Assembly (NCBI RefSeq): GCF_028209395.1
Contig: NZ_JAQLDQ010000003.1
Location: 62,001 to 126,000 of the forward strand
DNA length: 64,000 nt
Direction of reading: 5' to 3'
Source: Collinsella aerofaciens
GTDB lineage: Bacteria; Actinomycetota; Coriobacteriia; Coriobacteriales; Coriobacteriaceae
The first letter of the stretch is position 1. Every line of letters begins with the position of its first letter. Shown here in pieces: positions 1-9,399 of the stretch. The translations under genes were made by a program, and so were the position numbers. A model generated the notes under the pieces. That model ran no database searches. It was not told the DNA's origin and worked only from the letters and a program-made list of their open reading frames with translations.

Positions 1-519
1 CGCATTGCCGAGCAGGCGACCGATCGTCGGGGCGCGCTTATGGCGTCTGGCTCCGCGGTCATTCTCGCGGTGCAGTTTTTGATTAACGCGCTGGGCATCC
101 TCAACGTATTTCCCATGACGGGCAAACCGTTGCCGTTTATTAGCTACGGCGGTTCGTCGATTATTGTGTCGCTTATGCTTGCCGGGTTGATCCTGCGCGT
201 TTCATACGAGAGCGCCCGCCGCGATGAGTATGACCGCCGCCGTGAGAGCTTTGCCGTTATGGATGAGAGCACCGCCGGCGTGCCCCACGTGCGCGGTGAA
301 CGACCTTCGCGTAGCGGCTTTACCGTTCTGGATGGTTCTGCATCCGAGCCGGCAGCTCGTCCACGCCCGCGAACGGCTCCGCAAGGTCGTCCGCAGCGCC
401 CCAGCCCTCGCAACGCGGGCGGCGGATATAATCGAATCGATTTGAACTCGGACCCGTCGGCGCGTCTGCGCGCCGACGACCAGGGACCGCGTGTACGAAG
501 GGACTACCATGACCGATAA
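1..519 (+). CDS. ftsW: FtsW/RodA-family peptidoglycan polymerase, C-terminal part (5' truncated by window)
   Basis: The reading frame is open from base 1 and ends at 519, so the N-terminus lies outside the window. Visible residues include the SEDS-family C-terminal region with a membrane segment, the signature FPMTGKPLPFISYGGSS and a last hydrophobic helix. SEDS proteins polymerise glycan strands from lipid II together with a class B PBP at the septum. After the last helix comes a tail of about 100 residues rich in Arg, Pro and Ala, predicted cytoplasmic. The stop lies 11 bases past the murG start, so the two genes overlap. The division-cluster context favours FtsW over RodA. Confidence 0.9.
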   Translation, partial: RIAEQATDRRGALMASGSAVILAVQFLINALGILNVFPMTGKPLPFISYGGSSIIVSLMLAGLILRVSYESARRDEYDRRRESFAVMDESTAGVPHVRGERPSRSGFTVLDGSASEPAARPRPRTAPQGRPQRPSPRNAGGGYNRIDLNSDPSARLRADDQGPRVRRDYHDR

Positions 520-1624
520 AATGACCGTTGCTATTGCAGCCGGCGGCACGGCAGGACACATCAACCCCGCGCTCGCCTTGGCCGAAGAGCTGCGTGACCG
601 TGGCCACCACGTTGTGTTCGTGGGCCAGTCGCGCAAGCTCGAGGGTCGTCTGGTCCCCGAGGCTGGGTTTGATTTTGTGCCCATTACGGTCACGGGCTTC
701 GACCGCTCCCGTCCTTGGACGGCGCTCACCTCGCTGTGGCGTGTCAACAAGGCCAAGCGTGCGCTCGCCAGTCATTTCTCAAAGGTCGGCAAGCCCGATG
801 CCGCCATTGGTTTTGGTGCCTATGTCGAGGTTCCGCTGCTGGGGTGGTGCAAGGGCGCGGGCGTTCCGTATCTGCTGCATGAGCAGAACTCTGTTCCGGG
901 CCTGGCCAACAAGATGATGAACTCCCACGCCGCCCGCGTGTGCATCTCGGTGCCGGCAGCGCGTTCGGTCTTTGAGCGCGAAGGTGACCCTGACCACGTG
1001 CTCATGACCGGCAACCCCGTACGTCGCTCGGTGATCGAGGGCGATCGCGCTCGCGGACGTAAGGCACTTGGCGTTCCCGAGGACGCTACGCTGCTGCTCG
1101 TCTTTGGCGGTTCACTTGGCGCCCAGCACCTCAACGAGCGCGTGGTTTCGCTCAAAAACGAGCTGCTTTCGCGCAAGAACCTCTATGTGTTGCATTCGAC
1201 TGGTGCCGACGGCTTTGAGGAGACCGAGCGCGCTTTGGCGCTGACGCCCGAGGAGGCGAAGCGTTACCGCGTCCAGCCTTACATCGACAACATGGGCGAT
1301 ATGCTGGCTGCTGCCGATTTGGTGCTCTCGCGTTCGGGCGCATCGAGCGTGGCCGAGATCGCTGCACTCGCCGTGCCTTCGGTGCTCGTGCCGTACCCGC
1401 ATGCGACGGCCGACCACCAAACCACCAATGCCCGTTATCTGGTCGACGCCGGGGCCGGCGTGCTCTGCGCCGATGCCGATATCGACGGTTCTGCCTTTGC
1501 CGATGAGCTGCTGCACCTGGTCGATGACGCGGCGGCACGCGACGCCATGCGTCAGGCGGCGCGTGGTCTGGCTCAGGATAGGGCCGCCGCTCTTCTGGCG
1601 GATGCGGTAGAGGGTTTGCGTTAG
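509..1624 (+). CDS. murG: UDP-N-acetylglucosamine--undecaprenyl-PP-MurNAc-pentapeptide GlcNAc transferase
   Basis: A 371-residue GT28 glycosyltransferase that adds GlcNAc to lipid I to make lipid II on the inner membrane face. The N-terminal loop GGTAGHINPAL (from residue 12) and the C-terminal stretch LSRSGASSVAEIAAL and VPYPHATADHQ are the MurG acceptor and UDP-GlcNAc signatures. An in-frame GTG at 491 exists, but the ATG at 509 has GAAGGG just upstream and gives the normal N-terminus, so I chose it. It overlaps the end of ftsW and precedes murC, the usual division-cluster order. Confidence 0.96.
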   Translation: MTDKMTVAIAAGGTAGHINPALALAEELRDRGHHVVFVGQSRKLEGRLVPEAGFDFVPITVTGFDRSRPWTALTSLWRVNKAKRALASHFSKVGKPDAAIGFGAYVEVPLLGWCKGAGVPYLLHEQNSVPGLANKMMNSHAARVCISVPAARSVFEREGDPDHVLMTGNPVRRSVIEGDRARGRKALGVPEDATLLLVFGGSLGAQHLNERVVSLKNELLSRKNLYVLHSTGADGFEETERALALTPEEAKRYRVQPYIDNMGDMLAAADLVLSRSGASSVAEIAALAVPSVLVPYPHATADHQTTNARYLVDAGAGVLCADADIDGSAFADELLHLVDDAAARDAMRQAARGLAQDRAAALLADAVEGLR

Positions 1625-1721
1625 TTAGACGGGATATCGTCGGTCGCCCTCGCGCTGATGCGGTAGGTGCGGTACAGTTAACGGGTTACAGGCAGTGTTT
1701 ACGCAAGGAGTACACGAGCAC

Positions 1722-3140
1722 ATGGCTGATTCCCAGACTGCAACCTCCGCGCCCGAGTTTAAGAGCGCCCACTTTATCGGTATCGGCGGCGCCGGCATGA
1801 GTGGCATCGCCCTCGTTCTTCACGAGCGCGGTTATGCCGTTACCGGCTCCGACCTTAAGACGTCACGTTATATTCGCCAGCTTACCCGCGCTGGTGTGAA
1901 GGTGCATGTGGGCCATGAGGCCGCTACGATCGACGAGGTCAAGCCCGACGTGGTTGTTGTCTCCACCGCTATTCCGGAGTCCAACCCTGAACTCGTGCGC
2001 GCTCGCGAGCTTGGTATTCCCGTGTGGCCCCGTGCCAAGATGCTCTCTGCTTTGGGCCACGGCTACACCACCGTCGCTGTTGCCGGCACGCATGGCAAGA
2101 CCACCACGTCTTCGATGTGCGCCACCATGCTCGACCGCATGGGTCTGGATCCGAGCTTCTTGATCGGTGGCATCGTCGAGGGCTATGACACGAACGGCAA
2201 GAACGGCTCGGGCGACTACTTTGTCGCCGAGGCCGACGAGTCCGACAGCTCCTTCCTGTTCCTGAACCCCAACGTGGTCATCGTGACCAACGTCGAGGCC
2301 GACCACCTCGATCACTACTCGGGTATCGAGGAGATCGAGGCGACTTTCGCCAAATTCATGAGCCTGGTGGGCGAGGACGGCACCGTCATCGTCTGCGGTG
2401 AGGACCCGCATCTGGTCGAGCTCGCCAAGTCGACGGGTCGTCACGTGCTTTCCTACGGCTTTGCCGAGAGCAACGACATCGCCTGCATGCACCCGGATGT
2501 CAAGGGCATCCAGAGCGACTTTATCGTTCGCTTTGAGGACGGCACTGAGCACGCTGTGGAGATCAAGAGCAATCCCGGTCGCCATAACATGCTCAATGCC
2601 ACGGCGGTGCTCACCGTCGCCCATGTCCTGGGCCTTGACATCGACGCCGCCGCCAAGGCGCTCTCGAGCTTTGAGGGCGTCCGCCGTCGCTTTACCCACG
2701 TGGGCGATATCGATGGCATCACCGTGGTCGATGATTACGGCCATCACCCCACCGAGATCAAGGCGACGCTTGCTGCTGCTTCGTCGCTGGGCTACAAGCA
2801 CGTCGACGTCGTGTTCCAGCCGCACCGCTATTCGCGCCTGCAGGCCCTGTGCGACGACTTTGCCGATGCATTTGCCAATGCCGATAAACTGCTGCTGATT
2901 GATGTGTTCTCGGCTGGCGAGATGCCCATTCCGGGCGTCACCTCTAAGATGCTCGCCGATACCGTGCGCGCCAAGCATCCTGGCAAGGAGGTCGTGTACT
3001 GCTCCAGCCGTCTTGAGCTCAATCAGGAGCTCGAGCAGATGGTGGGCGCGGGCGACCTGCTGCTCACTATGGGTGCTGGTGACGTTACGACCGTCGGTCC
3101 CGAGTTTATCGAGTATCTGACTGCCAAGAAAGACGCTTAA
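1722..3140 (+). CDS. murC: UDP-N-acetylmuramate--L-alanine ligase
   Basis: A 472-residue Mur ligase that joins L-Ala to UDP-MurNAc using ATP in the cytoplasm. The Rossmann-like UDP-binding motif GIGGAGMSG is at residues 20-28, the ATP P-loop GTHGKTTTS is near residue 125, and the C-terminal domain has VDDYGHHPTEI and the FQPHRYSRL block. The ATG at 1722 is preceded by AAGGAG; the in-frame GTG at 1695 lacks a comparable site. It lies between murG and murB in a same-strand cluster. Confidence 0.96.
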   Translation: MADSQTATSAPEFKSAHFIGIGGAGMSGIALVLHERGYAVTGSDLKTSRYIRQLTRAGVKVHVGHEAATIDEVKPDVVVVSTAIPESNPELVRARELGIPVWPRAKMLSALGHGYTTVAVAGTHGKTTTSSMCATMLDRMGLDPSFLIGGIVEGYDTNGKNGSGDYFVAEADESDSSFLFLNPNVVIVTNVEADHLDHYSGIEEIEATFAKFMSLVGEDGTVIVCGEDPHLVELAKSTGRHVLSYGFAESNDIACMHPDVKGIQSDFIVRFEDGTEHAVEIKSNPGRHNMLNATAVLTVAHVLGLDIDAAAKALSSFEGVRRRFTHVGDIDGITVVDDYGHHPTEIKATLAAASSLGYKHVDVVFQPHRYSRLQALCDDFADAFANADKLLLIDVFSAGEMPIPGVTSKMLADTVRAKHPGKEVVYCSSRLELNQELEQMVGAGDLLLTMGAGDVTTVGPEFIEYLTAKKDA

Positions 3141-3145
3141 GTCTA

Positions 3146-4057
3146 ATGGGTCTGTTTAACGCCGTCATGGCGCTCTCGGGTATGATCGACACGGATGTGA
3201 TCGAGGACGAGCGCCTTGCGCGTCATACGAGCTATCGTATCGGCGGCAAGGCCGACCTCTTTGTGACGTGCCATAGCTATCATGCCCTCCGCCGCGCCGT
3301 GGCGGTGCTCGATCGCGAGCAGGTGCCGTGGGTCATCATCGGCAAGGGCTCCAATCTGCTGGTTGCCGATGGCGGTTATCGCGGTGCCGTCATTTCGCTC
3401 GGACGTGAGTTTCAGCGCACGGTTGTTGCCGATGACGGTTGTACGCTGACGGTCGGTGCGGGCGTGATGTTTGCGCGCCTGGTCAACGATGCCCTGTCGC
3501 GTAGCCTCTCGGGCCTTGAGTTTGCCGTTGGCATCCCTGGCTCGGTTGGCGGTGCGATATCTATGAATGCAGGCACACGGACCGAGTGGATTGGCTCGCT
3601 GGTTGAGGATGTCGTAACGTTTGACCCGGCATCCGGTATCAAGCATTATGCGGGGTCCGAGATCACTTGGGGCTACCGCGAATGTAGCCTTCCCCGCAAT
3701 GAGATCATCCTCGAGTGCGTGCTCAAGCTTAAACCGGCGCCCAAGGCCGACATTCGCGAGCGCATGGAACGGTACCTGACGAGGCGCAAGCGTACGCAGC
3801 CCATGGGTCGCGCATCCTGCGGGTCAGTCTTTCGCAACCCGCCCGATGCGAGTGTGGGCAAGCTTATCGAGGATTGTGGATTAAAGGGTTTTTCGATTGG
3901 CGGCGCGGAAGTTTCGCCCGTTCACGCTAATTTTATCGTTAATAACGGAACTGCCTCGGCCGATGACGTTGCCGCGGTTATCAGACATGTGCACGGAAAG
4001 GTGAGGGAGGCGTATGGCATCGAGCTCAGACCGGAAGTTAAATTCCTCGGCTTCTAG
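3146..4057 (+). CDS. murB: UDP-N-acetylenolpyruvoylglucosamine reductase
   Basis: An FAD-dependent enzyme of about 303 residues that reduces UDP-GlcNAc-enolpyruvate to UDP-MurNAc. The FAD-binding block IGKGSNLLVADGG (about 66-78), GIPGSVGGAISMNAG (about 129-143) and the C-terminal SCGSVFRNP loop with the catalytic Ser identify it. It starts 5 bases after murC. The ATG at 3146 has no clear ribosome site; the in-frame ATGs at 3167 and 3182 are alternatives, and the conserved part begins only near RHTSYRIGG, so the start is uncertain. Its last 44 bases overlap ftsQ. Confidence 0.94.
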   Translation: MGLFNAVMALSGMIDTDVIEDERLARHTSYRIGGKADLFVTCHSYHALRRAVAVLDREQVPWVIIGKGSNLLVADGGYRGAVISLGREFQRTVVADDGCTLTVGAGVMFARLVNDALSRSLSGLEFAVGIPGSVGGAISMNAGTRTEWIGSLVEDVVTFDPASGIKHYAGSEITWGYRECSLPRNEIILECVLKLKPAPKADIRERMERYLTRRKRTQPMGRASCGSVFRNPPDASVGKLIEDCGLKGFSIGGAEVSPVHANFIVNNGTASADDVAAVIRHVHGKVREAYGIELRPEVKFLGF

Positions 4058-5270
4058 AGCATCGAAACCTACCTTCCGCCGCGCCGGAGGGCGTTCCGGC
4101 GCGCCTGCCAAACCTCAACGCAATACCGTCGCGCACTCTAAGTCTGTCGGGCATGCTCGACAGGCCGGGCGTCCGGTCGTCGGCTCTCAGCTCGGTAATC
4201 GTCCGGCCGCAAAAAAGTCCTCGCGTCCCTCGGTGACGCCTAAGCCTGTTATGGGCGCCAAGCCTGCCCGTCCCATGGCAACTCCTAAGCCCTCGACGGG
4301 AACTAAGGCGGCGCGTCCGGGTCGCACGCTGGGCGCATCGAAACCGCGCTCGCTGACATCGGTGCCGGCTACCGCCAAGAAGCCTTCGGGTAAAAAAGGC
4401 GTCAACCCGTTGTCTTCACTTGGGGCGATGGCAAATAAAACGTCAGACGCCGCTTCTGTCGTTGCAGGCAAAGGCAAAATCGTGGGCGGCGTTCTGGCCG
4501 TCTTGGCCGTGCTCGTCGTCGTTGCCGTCGTGGTGATCAACTCTGGATTGTTTACCGCCACTGATATTCAGATTCAAGGCAGCGAGCATGTGACGAAGCA
4601 CGATGCTATTCAGCTGATCGATTTGCCCGAGGGAACGTCGCTTTTTAACGTCGATCCCGACCAGATTACCGAGGATCTCAAGCAGAACCCGTGGGTCTCG
4701 GGCGTGGATGTCCAGCGTCAGTTCCCGCATACGCTCATCATTACGCCGATGGAGCGCAAGGTCATCGCAATTGCCTATATCAGCTCCGATGACCTTGCCT
4801 GGGCCATCGGGGATGATGACACCTGGATCGCCCCACTGTCGACGTCGGTCGAAGTTGACGACCAGGGCAACGTCATCACGACAGGGCAGGGCTCAAATAC
4901 CCTGACCGGCATTGATGCCGCACTTGCGCTCGCTAAGCACTATGGCGCGGTGTTGTTGACTGATGTCTCGGCGGATGTCGCTCCGGTTTCCGGCCAGGCA
5001 GTGAGCTCCAAGGCCGTTAAGGCTGGGTTGGATTATGTGCGTGGTTTTTCGAGCGAGTTCTTGGGACAAGTCAAGGATATTTCCACGCCTTCGGTCGAAG
5101 CCATCTCGGCAAACCTCAATAACGGCATTGAAGTGTCGCTGGGCGATTCGGACGATATCGTCAAGAAGGAACGCGTAGTCACCAAGTTGCTTTCGCAGGT
5201 AGAGGGCGTAACGTATATCAATGTGCGCTCTCCGGGTAACTACACATTTAGGAATGCTCCGACCTCGTAG
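4014..5270 (+). CDS. ftsQ: FtsQ/DivIB-type cell division protein with long basic N-terminal tail
   Basis: A 418-residue bitopic division protein. Residues 1-155 are a low-complexity tail rich in Lys, Arg, Pro, Ala and Ser. A single membrane helix follows at about 156-180 (VLAVLAVLVVVAVVV). A POTRA domain comes next, starting at TDIQIQGSEHVTKHDA and containing the segment NPWVSGVDVQRQFP, then a beta domain. FtsQ links early and late divisome proteins. The start overlaps murB by 44 bases and has AGGGAGG only 3 bases before the ATG. The long cytoplasmic tail is typical of actinobacterial FtsQ but is poorly conserved. Confidence 0.88.
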   Translation: MASSSDRKLNSSASRASKPTFRRAGGRSGAPAKPQRNTVAHSKSVGHARQAGRPVVGSQLGNRPAAKKSSRPSVTPKPVMGAKPARPMATPKPSTGTKAARPGRTLGASKPRSLTSVPATAKKPSGKKGVNPLSSLGAMANKTSDAASVVAGKGKIVGGVLAVLAVLVVVAVVVINSGLFTATDIQIQGSEHVTKHDAIQLIDLPEGTSLFNVDPDQITEDLKQNPWVSGVDVQRQFPHTLIITPMERKVIAIAYISSDDLAWAIGDDDTWIAPLSTSVEVDDQGNVITTGQGSNTLTGIDAALALAKHYGAVLLTDVSADVAPVSGQAVSSKAVKAGLDYVRGFSSEFLGQVKDISTPSVEAISANLNNGIEVSLGDSDDIVKKERVVTKLLSQVEGVTYINVRSPGNYTFRNAPTS

Positions 5271-5469
5271 CGCTGGTTGATGCTTTGTTGAGGGGCCATA
5301 CCACGCCGTTTATCTGGTTTGTTTGGTTTTCACGGTCAATTATTTGACTGATACGTTCATAATGTGCAAACATAATACGGTTTACCTTTGCATTTACTTT
5401 CAACCTGAAGGTTAATGTGCGCAGGGGTCGACCCATGCTATGGCTATAACCTTTGTTCGGAGGACCGAC

Positions 5470-6624
5470 ATGCACGAGACAGAGATCAACAACTACCTTG
5501 CCGTCATTAAGGTGGTCGGCGTCGGCGGCGGCGGTACCAACGCGGTCAATCGAATGATCGAAGAGGGCATCCGCGGCGTCGAGTTTGTTGCCATCAACAC
5601 CGATGCTCAGGCACTCGCGATCTCTGATGCCGATATCAAGGTGCACATCGGCACCGACCTTACCCGCGGCCTGGGCGCCGGCGCCAACCCCGAGGTTGGC
5701 CGCAAGGCTGCCGATGAGTCTCGCGACGACATTGCCGAGGCGCTCGCTGGCGCCGATATGGTGTTCATCACCTGCGGCGAGGGCGGTGGCACCGGTACCG
5801 GCGCTGCTCCTATCGTTGCCGATATCGCGATGAACGAGGTCGGCGCACTGACCGTCGCCGTCGTGACCAAGCCCTTCACCTTCGAGGGCCGCAAGCGCAA
5901 GAAGAGCGCCGAGGAGGGCATCAAGACCCTCTCCGATTGCGTCGATACCATGATCGTCATCCCCAACGATAAGCTGCTCGACATCGCCGAGAAGAAGACC
6001 ACTATGCTCGAGGCCTTCGCGATTGCCGATGGCGTCCTTTCCCAGGGCACCCAGGGCATCACCGACCTCATCACCGTCCCCGGTATCATCAACTTGGACT
6101 TCGCCGATGTTAAGACCATCATGAAGCAGGCCGGTACCGCCATGATGGGTATCGGTACCTCTTCTGGGGATACCCGTGCCGTCGACGCTGCCCAGCAGGC
6201 CATCTCCAGCCCGCTGCTCGAGAGCTCCATCGATGGCGCCACGCGCGTGCTGCTCTCCATCGCCGGTTCCAAGGACCTGGGCATCCAGGAGATTAGCGAC
6301 GCCGCCGACGTTGTCGCCAACGCCGTCGACCCCGAGGCCAACATCATCTTCGGTACCGTTGTCGACGAGTCCCTGGGCGATCAGGTGCGTATCACCGTCA
6401 TCGCTACGGGCTTCTCCGACTCCAACGTCAACCGTCAGGACGAGCTCTTTGCTGCTCAGCAGTCTCAGAGCAAGGCCGCTGCCTCCGCTGAGCCGCAGCG
6501 CACCGCTCCTGCCACGAGCCCGGCTCAGGCCGCTCCGACCCGCAACGTCGGTGGCACCGAGCTTCCTAACTTCGGCAACGATCAGTTCGAGCTTCCCGAC
6601 TTCCTGAAGCGCGGTAGCTTCTAA
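5470..6624 (+). CDS. ftsZ: Cell division GTPase FtsZ
   Basis: A 384-residue tubulin homologue that polymerises into the Z ring. [13 protein letters not shown] is near residue 17, and the tubulin signature GGGTGTG at about 106-112 binds GTP. The T7-loop region is intact. An Ala, Pro and Gln-rich linker ends in the C-terminal peptide [10 protein letters not shown], which binds SepF in organisms without FtsA. The ATG at 5470 has GGAGG six bases upstream; the upstream in-frame ATG at 5440 does not. A 200-base gap to ftsQ suggests its own promoter. Confidence 0.97.
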   Translation: MHETEINNYLAVIKVVGVGGGGTNAVNRMIEEGIRGVEFVAINTDAQALAISDADIKVHIGTDLTRGLGAGANPEVGRKAADESRDDIAEALAGADMVFITCGEGGGTGTGAAPIVADIAMNEVGALTVAVVTKPFTFEGRKRKKSAEEGIKTLSDCVDTMIVIPNDKLLDIAEKKTTMLEAFAIADGVLSQGTQGITDLITVPGIINLDFADVKTIMKQAGTAMMGIGTSSGDTRAVDAAQQAISSPLLESSIDGATRVLLSIAGSKDLGIQEISDAADVVANAVDPEANIIFGTVVDESLGDQVRITVIATGFSDSNVNRQDELFAAQQSQSKAAASAEPQRTAPATSPAQAAPTRNVGGTELPNFGNDQFELPDFLKRGSF

Positions 6625-6650
6625 GTCGTTCTTTGCATTGTTGTGCACAG

Positions 6651-6679
6651 GGGCGTGTCCGTATGGACGCGCCCTTTTT
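6651..6679 (+). terminator. Intrinsic terminator after ftsZ
   Basis: GGGCGTGTCC and GGACGCGCCC form a ten-base stem (one mismatch) around a GTAT loop, followed by TTTTT. It sits 27 bases after the ftsZ stop. Confidence 0.88.
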
Positions 6680-6834
6680 ATTTCGACTTTGTAAACTAGA
6701 ACCTCCAATCTCTTTACGTTCCCTTTACGATTGCCTCCAGCGCAGCAGGTATCCTTTTAGAGAAGTATGACAGCCGTATAAACGCGGGCTGTAGCGGCGA
6801 TGCCGCGGTACTTGTGTTATTAGGAGGCTTTAGT

Positions 6835-7635
6835 ATGGCAGCACGTGCGGACAAAGTTTCGCGTGTCGACCATGATGGAGTTACGTTGGTGGAGGGCGCG
6901 ACATCCGATGTTCGCTTTGCCTTCACCGAGCGCGCCGGTGGCGTTTCCGAAGATGCGTACTCCTCACTCAACTTGGGCTCGCATGTTGGCGATGACCCCT
7001 TTGCTGTTCAAGAAAATCGTCGTCGTGCGCTCGAGGCTATGGGTGCCGCCGAGTGCGAGCACAACCTGCTCGTTCCCAATCAGGTCCATGGTGATCATAT
7101 CGTTGCGGTGACCTCGAACGGCGCCGATGACCTTGAGGACGTTCGCGAGCAGATTGCCGAGGGCTGTGATGCCATCGTCTGCACGGCGCATAACGTGCCC
7201 GTGCTGCTCTGCTTTGCCGACTGCGTTCCCGTGGTGCTGGTGGCCCCCGGCGGATTTGCCGTGGTGCACTCCGGTTGGAAGGGCACGATTGCACGTATTT
7301 CCGCCAAGGCGTGCCAGGCGCTTTGCGATGCTGCCGGTTGCGATGCGAGCGACGTTTCCGCCTATATCGGCCCCCATATCTTGGGTGACGAATATGAGGT
7401 ATCCCAGGAACTCATGGATCGCTTTGCCGCCGAGTTCTCTTGCATCGATGCGAATACCTCTCGCATGCTCGATCTTTCCGCTGCCATTCGCGAGGCGCTG
7501 GTAGATGTCGGTGTCGACGCGGATAATATCGTGGATACCCAGCTTTCGACCGTGCGTCAGAACGACCGCTTTTATTCCTACCGTAACGAGGACGGCACCT
7601 GTGGGCGCCATGCTGCGATCGGCGTGATGCTATGA
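6835..7635 (+). CDS. pgeF: PgeF/YfiH-family (DUF152, 'laccase-domain') protein
   Basis: A 266-residue member of the YfiH/LACC1 family, described as a purine nucleoside phosphorylase-like enzyme and as a peptidoglycan editing factor. FADCVPVVL and HSGWKGTIARI carry the conserved Cys and His metal ligands, and GPHILGDEYEV follows. The ATG at 6835 has AGGAGG seven bases upstream. The gene commonly sits next to yggS and sepF in division clusters; here the pst operon separates them. Its stop overlaps the pstS start by 4 bases (ATGA). Confidence 0.88.
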   Translation: MAARADKVSRVDHDGVTLVEGATSDVRFAFTERAGGVSEDAYSSLNLGSHVGDDPFAVQENRRRALEAMGAAECEHNLLVPNQVHGDHIVAVTSNGADDLEDVREQIAEGCDAIVCTAHNVPVLLCFADCVPVVLVAPGGFAVVHSGWKGTIARISAKACQALCDAAGCDASDVSAYIGPHILGDEYEVSQELMDRFAAEFSCIDANTSRMLDLSAAIREALVDVGVDADNIVDTQLSTVRQNDRFYSYRNEDGTCGRHAAIGVML

Positions 7636-8468
7636 GAAAGATCGTATCGGTCCTGAGCGCCGCTGTGCTTACGCTTACGCTGTGCGCCTGTTCTTCGGGA
7701 TCTTCTAGCTCTTCCATTACCGTGGCCGGCTCCACGACCTGCCTTCCTATCGCCGAGATTGCGGCCGAGGGCTTTAAGGAGGAGACCGGCATCGACGTGC
7801 TCGTTTCCGGTTTGGGTTCTTCCGCTGGGATCGAGGCCGTCAGCGCCGGCACGGCCGATATCGCCAGCTCCTCCCGTGGACTCAATGCCGACGAACAGGA
7901 TCTGGGCCTGACTCCCATCGTCATTGCCCACGACGGTATTGCGGTCATCGTGAACGACGACAACCCCGTCGATAACCTCTCGACCGAGCAGCTCCGCGAT
8001 ATCTACGCCGGCAAGATTACCAATTGGAAAGAGGTCGGTGGCGAGGACCTGAGGATTCAGGTCATCAACCGAGACGAGGCGTCCGGTACGCGCGAGGCCT
8101 TCCGTACCATCGTGATGGATGGCACGCCGTTCGATCGCCGCTCGGCTGTTCTTTCGGGTACGGGCCAGGTGCGCGACGTGGTATCTCGTTCGCGTGGGGC
8201 CATCGGCTACATTTCGCTGGGCTTCGTCGATAGCCTCAACGCCAAGACCTCGGTCAAGGCCGTCTCGGTCAATCATGTTGAGGCGTCCGAGAAGACGGTC
8301 GCGAGTGGCGGCTATCCCATCTCGCGCGACCTTTACTTCTTTGTGAAGGGTGTGCCTTCGCAGCAGGCGCAGGATTACATCGACTATGTGACGTCCGAAA
8401 AGATGGACAAGCAGATTCGCGAGGCGGGCTTTATTCCCGTCACCAACGACGAGAAGGGGAGTGAGTAG
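7632..8468 (+). CDS. pstS: Phosphate ABC transporter substrate-binding lipoprotein
   Basis: A 278-residue secreted phosphate-binding protein. The N-terminus has a basic start, a hydrophobic core and a lipobox LCAC with the lipidated Cys at residue 20, then a Ser-rich linker. ITVAGSTTCLPIAE and ASGTREAF are the phosphate-binding loops of the PstS family. The ATG overlaps the pgeF stop, so its translation is probably coupled to pgeF, which is unusual for a phosphate-starvation gene. It heads pstSCAB-phoU. Confidence 0.95.
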   Translation: MRKIVSVLSAAVLTLTLCACSSGSSSSSITVAGSTTCLPIAEIAAEGFKEETGIDVLVSGLGSSAGIEAVSAGTADIASSSRGLNADEQDLGLTPIVIAHDGIAVIVNDDNPVDNLSTEQLRDIYAGKITNWKEVGGEDLRIQVINRDEASGTREAFRTIVMDGTPFDRRSAVLSGTGQVRDVVSRSRGAIGYISLGFVDSLNAKTSVKAVSVNHVEASEKTVASGGYPISRDLYFFVKGVPSQQAQDYIDYVTSEKMDKQIREAGFIPVTNDEKGSE

Positions 8469-8469
8469 C

Positions 8470-9396
8470 ATGGAAGCACAGGAAAACTCCCAGACTGAGC
8501 AGAATGTTCAGACGCCCAAGAAGCGCGAGCTGGCGCTCGTATCGCGCAGTACCTATATCAAGGAGAAGGCGCTGCAGTGGATCTTCTTTGCCTGCGCGTT
8601 CTTGGCGGTCGTTACCGTCATCCTGATTTTTGTCTTTACCACGTACTCGGCGCTGCCCGTCTTTACTGACATCGGTCTGGCTGACTTCTTTAGCTTTACG
8701 TGGGCGCCTTCCGAGGGCCACTACGGCATCTTGTCGCTGCTTGCTGGCTCGGGTCTGGTGACCGTCGGTGCGCTCGCCATGGGCGTGCCGCTGGGCGTGG
8801 GTACGGCCGTTTACCTGGTCGAGATTGCCAGCAAGCGCGTGCGCAAGCTCATCAGCCCCGCCGTTGACCTGCTGGCGGGCATACCCTCCATCATCTACGG
8901 CTTCTTTGGCATGATCATCATCCGCCCGTTTATCGCACAACTGACCGGCGGCCTTGGTTTTGGTGCGCTGACGGCGTGGTTTGTGCTCGCCATCATGATC
9001 GTCCCTACCATCACCACGCTCACCATCGATGCTCTCAATTCCATTCCCATGGGCATTCGCGAGGCATCGTATGCCATGGGCGCCACAAAGTGGCAGACCA
9101 TCTATAAGGTCGTGCTACCTGCCGCGAAGCTGGGTATCGTTGATGCCATCGTGCTGGGTATGGGCCGTGCCATCGGCGAGACCATGGCCGTGCTCATGGT
9201 CGTAGGTAACGCCCCGGTTATTCCCGACAGCATTGCGAGCCCCATCTCGACGCTCACGAGCCAGATTGCGCTCGACATGAGCTATTCCTCGGGTCTGCAC
9301 CGCTCGGCGCTGTTCGGCATGGGTGTGGTCCTGTTTATCATCTCCGCCACGCTGGTGGGTATCGTTCGTCTGATTTCCAAGAAGAAGAGGGGGTAG
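8470..9396 (+). CDS. pstC: Phosphate ABC transporter permease PstC
   Basis: A 308-residue integral membrane permease with about six helices. The cytoplasmic N-terminus includes KKRELALVSRSTYIKEKALQ. The coupling loop segment GIREASYAMGATKWQTIYKV is the EAA motif that contacts PstB. The ATG at 8470 follows AAGGGGAG. Only 1 base separates it from pstS and 3 from pstA. Confidence 0.95.
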   Translation: MEAQENSQTEQNVQTPKKRELALVSRSTYIKEKALQWIFFACAFLAVVTVILIFVFTTYSALPVFTDIGLADFFSFTWAPSEGHYGILSLLAGSGLVTVGALAMGVPLGVGTAVYLVEIASKRVRKLISPAVDLLAGIPSIIYGFFGMIIIRPFIAQLTGGLGFGALTAWFVLAIMIVPTITTLTIDALNSIPMGIREASYAMGATKWQTIYKVVLPAAKLGIVDAIVLGMGRAIGETMAVLMVVGNAPVIPDSIASPISTLTSQIALDMSYSSGLHRSALFGMGVVLFIISATLVGIVRLISKKKRG

Positions 9397-9399
9397 GCT

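Noticed and set aside
5248..6708. 486-codon open frame antisense to ftsZ
   Set aside because: It mirrors the codon bias of ftsZ and its translation is low-complexity (Gly, Asp, Leu and Val runs) with no domain.
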